From Sympetrum striolatum (taxonomy: Eukaryota; Arthropoda; Insecta; Odonata; Libellulidae): DNA of 64,000 bases. Shown piece by piece: positions 61,261 to 64,000 of this stretch (within the stretch, counting starts at the first letter, position 1; each line of letters starts with the position of its first letter). The position numbers were made by a program, and so were the translations under genes. Under the pieces are notes generated by a model, which did not search any database, was not told where the DNA came from, and worked only from the letters and a program-made list of their open reading frames with translations. The stretch lies in contig OX388348.1 in assembly GCA_947579665.1 (NCBI GenBank), positions 17,236,001 through 17,300,000 of the forward strand. Direction: 5' to 3'.

Positions 61261-61529
61261 AGGTGAAATTAGATTCAATCAAGGTCGCAATGATAGGCTA
61301 CGAGGTCCTCTCTATTCATAGCTCATCGGAACTATGATGAAATATTGGCACCCTCCTATTATGTGGAATTTAACAATCTTCATATCGAAGGAGATTAATA
61401 CATACATATTGATGTTTCCCAACTTGGAGCATTTTTGTTGGTTCAACTCTACTTTTTATATGTCAGCATATTTTACATTCCTATTATATATAACATTATA
61501 AGATCTCAAAGTTAAATAATAATAATATA

Positions 61530-61575
61530 TAATGCAGTAAAATGTAATCGAATGTAATAAAATGTAATATAATAA
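61530..61575 (+). repeat. Short minisatellite, AAAATGTAAT-like units
   Basis: Four imperfect 8-10 bp units (AAAATGTAAT, CGAATGTAAT, AAAATGTAAT, ATAAT) lie in tandem within A+T-rich DNA. Confidence 0.6.
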
Positions 61576-62159
61576 GTAAATATATGTACGTTTTGTGATT
61601 AGATTTTTTGCAATGCAATAATTGGAGATGAAGGATCGAAATCAAAATGCAGTTAAAAATTAATGCAGCTTAATCACAGCCAATAAAAATACTTCTGCGA
61701 TTTAATTCTATGGACGTATTCAAAATTAATGTATTCGTCGTTCAAAAAAGAAGGCAATTTCCTACTGCGACGAAGGAATCATGTTGCTAAATTTTTAAGG
61801 TAGGTTCAGCATAACCCCTGAAAGTCAGCAACTGGCGGAACCTACATCCCTGTGACTATGCAATTGGCAATACTTATCTGCGCTGTCTGTGTCTATACTC
61901 CAGGATACAAATTACTCTCACTTCATTCGTATGACTAAAAGTATTATATGGCTAATTTTTAATGTGAATTAGTTGTTATATTTATCGAATTCCTATATAT
62001 TTTGTAATTAATAACTTCCAGTATAAATAATAACCAATAAAACGACTATACACGAAACTTATAATTTGATTCTAACACGTGTTTCTTATTTAATAGTGCT
62101 AAGCTCTTGATATCGTATACCATTATTAATGTAAGATATCTTCGTAAGAAATAATATTT

Positions 62160-62225
62160 GATATCTTAGCTCAGCAGGTCTCAACCACTATGGCCAAGGG
62201 TATCGAATCCGAACTTCCAAAACAG
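62160..62225 (+). mobile_element. tRNA-like SINE head relic
   Basis: A perfect A-box consensus, TAGCTCAGCAGG (62167-62178), and a near B box, GGTATCGAATCC (62199-62210), have short tRNA-like spacing. The acceptor stems do not pair and no recognisable SINE body follows, so this is a decayed tRNA-derived sequence. Confidence 0.4.
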
Positions 62226-64000
62226 CCATAACTTTTCTGAATTCGAACATGATTTTTGGACTATAATAAGATGAATTAAATGAAAGAACAGGTAATCAAC
62301 CTGAGTCATTATTACCTCATGAGCTTTTAGTTTCGTAAAAATTATTATTGCCACTACACCCTGTTAAACCGTAAAGATAGTATAATGAAGATAAATTTTT
62401 CGTGAAATTTGCATAAAGTTACGGTAAACTTGAATCTATAATTCAAAACTTGTAAAATTATAGCATTATATTGAAATGAAGTAGTATTTCATCGAAGTTA
62501 CACTGTCTACAGGATCTTATATTTCAGGAAGTGAATGCAATTATGATGAAAATATCTTTTCAGTGACCGTGCTTCTTTATTTAAAGACATTTCGAAAGAA
62601 GGATAGGTTACGATCAAGATAGAATGATACGGATTGGGCGAAGGGGAGCGATGAAAGCATCACAAATAAACCTTAGAGAGAGATGAAAATAGAGGTAGAT
62701 GGCGAAACAGATGCTACAGTAGCAAAACACGTGAGAAGGAACTTCGAGGCAGTGAGCGTTAGGATTAATCTGTAATAACGAAGTGGGGAAATTCGGTATG
62801 GATGTCAGCCATTAATTATAGTGACAAGCAAGGGAAATAACAGATACAGACTCTATTATGTCTTTGTGTTTGCCGACTGTTTCTTCTTGCCTTTTTTTGT
62901 TAGGAAGTTTTTCTCCGACTGAAAGAGCCTTTTAAATAGAAGTTATTCAAGGATCTAACTTATCTGCCATCGTTGATGAATAAACTATATAAAATCTAGT
63001 TTTAATGGTAATTGCTAGAGAATAAAAACCATGAGTAGTACGCTGAAGTCATTCAAGTTTCTGTGCAATTTTATTTTTTGGAGTAAGAGTAGGTCAAAGT
63101 AGAAGTAGAACATTTTTGATGAAGGAACTCTATTCAATGTTCACATTTGGATCATTGGGGCATCTTAAATACTTATTGACATGTAATTCAATGTTAAAAT
63201 TGTTAAAAAATAATACTTGGATTATGGTTCTACCTGTGTGGTTTGAAAAGAAGCATTTGCATTGCTAATTTGCGATACAATTTGGGAGACATTTCGTTCA
63301 TTTCAAATCAAACCTATGCTAATTGATTAACAAATTTGTTCATTCAGCATTAGAAATTCAGTTGGAAAAAGTAGTATTCCAAGTTTATGCAATCTAATAT
63401 CCCTAAATATTTTGTCAGTATTGTTGAACTTTCACATCAAAGATTCAATTTCTTCCTTCAACGGAAAATTCTCTGACAATCATAAATGTGTGTTCTAATT
63501 AACTTACTTTAGGTAGAGTTGACATCAAAACTTAATTAATAGATTATTTTATTAATTACGTAACTAATTTTCCTCTTTTCTCTTTCAGGTAAGAAACTGC
63601 CATACTTCTTATTTCTCTAATGTAGCTGAAGGAATATTGGTAAGTACTAAAATTGCTAATGATATATTAGAACCGACATTTTTCTTTTCCTAAACTTTGT
63701 TCTTTTTGGTATATTATTTATCTTTGGTTTCTTCCCAATTTTTACCGCACATTGAACAGGCTAACTGATGTTCTTATTTCTCTTATGTGAGCTAACCCAT
63801 CGATTGGCTAGCTGGACCATTCTCTAATTTCAGTACCATTAGTCGAACTAATTCTATCGTAAGCTTGTGAAACCAGGAAAGAAGTCCAATTCAAATTAAT
63901 TTCTTACATTCGTTTCACATTCATTACTAGCTTGCAAGATCTGATTTGTAATTACTTTAAACATCCTTTCTACGTTTTTGAATTGCGATACTCATTTCCT
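62226..64000. other. A+T-rich intergenic DNA
   Basis: A mildly G+C-richer zone lies at about 62600-62820 without a frame. A good acceptor-like TTTTCTCTTTCAG precedes GTAAG at about 63585 but borders no open exon. Nothing else is seen. Confidence 0.5.

Noticed and set aside
1..64000. CRISPR arrays, operons, phage or bacterial genes
   Set aside because: No regularly spaced repeats, no dense open frames and no ribosome-binding sites; the repeats present are eukaryotic.

Overview
This window looks like intergenic or intronic DNA from an animal nucleus with a large, repeat-rich, A+T-rich genome. An arthropod, probably an insect, is the best guess. No open reading frame looks like an intact host gene. 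There are no operons or Shine-Dalgarno sites, and I found no rRNA or functional tRNA gene. What can be recognised is decayed mobile DNA: non-LTR (LINE) reverse-transcriptase ends, a piggyBac transposase relic, mariner-type inverted repeats and several tRNA-derived SINEs. The arthropod guess rests on the character of these repeats; the species cannot be named from sequence alone.

Layout. 1-6 kb: a SINE with an inverted 5' half (2343-2515), a minus-strand LINE 3' end (2585-2985), a SINE (5540-5652) and a MITE-like element (5700-5905). 11.9-13.3 kb: a SINE and a second minus-strand LINE relic. 16.4 kb: one weak exon-like segment. 17.0-18.7 kb: an internally deleted piggyBac element with readable minus-strand transposase remnants, a second copy of its right end, and a 5'-truncated SINE with a clear target-site duplication. 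26.5-34.8 kb: three short hairpin elements and a 5'-truncated LINE that lies directly after an older copy of its own 3' tail. 38.6-40.0 kb: a probable non-autonomous element with repeat-built inverted ends, a miRNA-like hairpin inside it, then a long polypurine tract. 42.6-43.2 kb: a LINE RT end of the same family as the 2.6 and 13 kb copies. 49-50.6 kb: three tRNA-derived SINE relics of different families. 54.16-55.50 kb: an inverted repeat about 1.34 kb long with two roughly 565-bp arms, each carrying a miniature mariner-like element. 57 kb: a nearly full-length SINE with a target-site duplication and a cloverleaf-like head.

Between these, A+T-rich DNA is interrupted every few kilobases by islands a few hundred bases long that are visibly richer in G+C. 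Their overlapping open frames on both strands match no protein I recognise and are most simply explained by a low stop-codon density.

Nothing here forms a pathway. The shared logic is retrotransposition (LINE machinery that may also have mobilised the SINEs), cut-and-paste transposition (piggyBac, mariner, MITEs), and inverted structures that could be transcribed as hairpin RNA. The long inverted repeat is the strongest candidate for something functional and undescribed.
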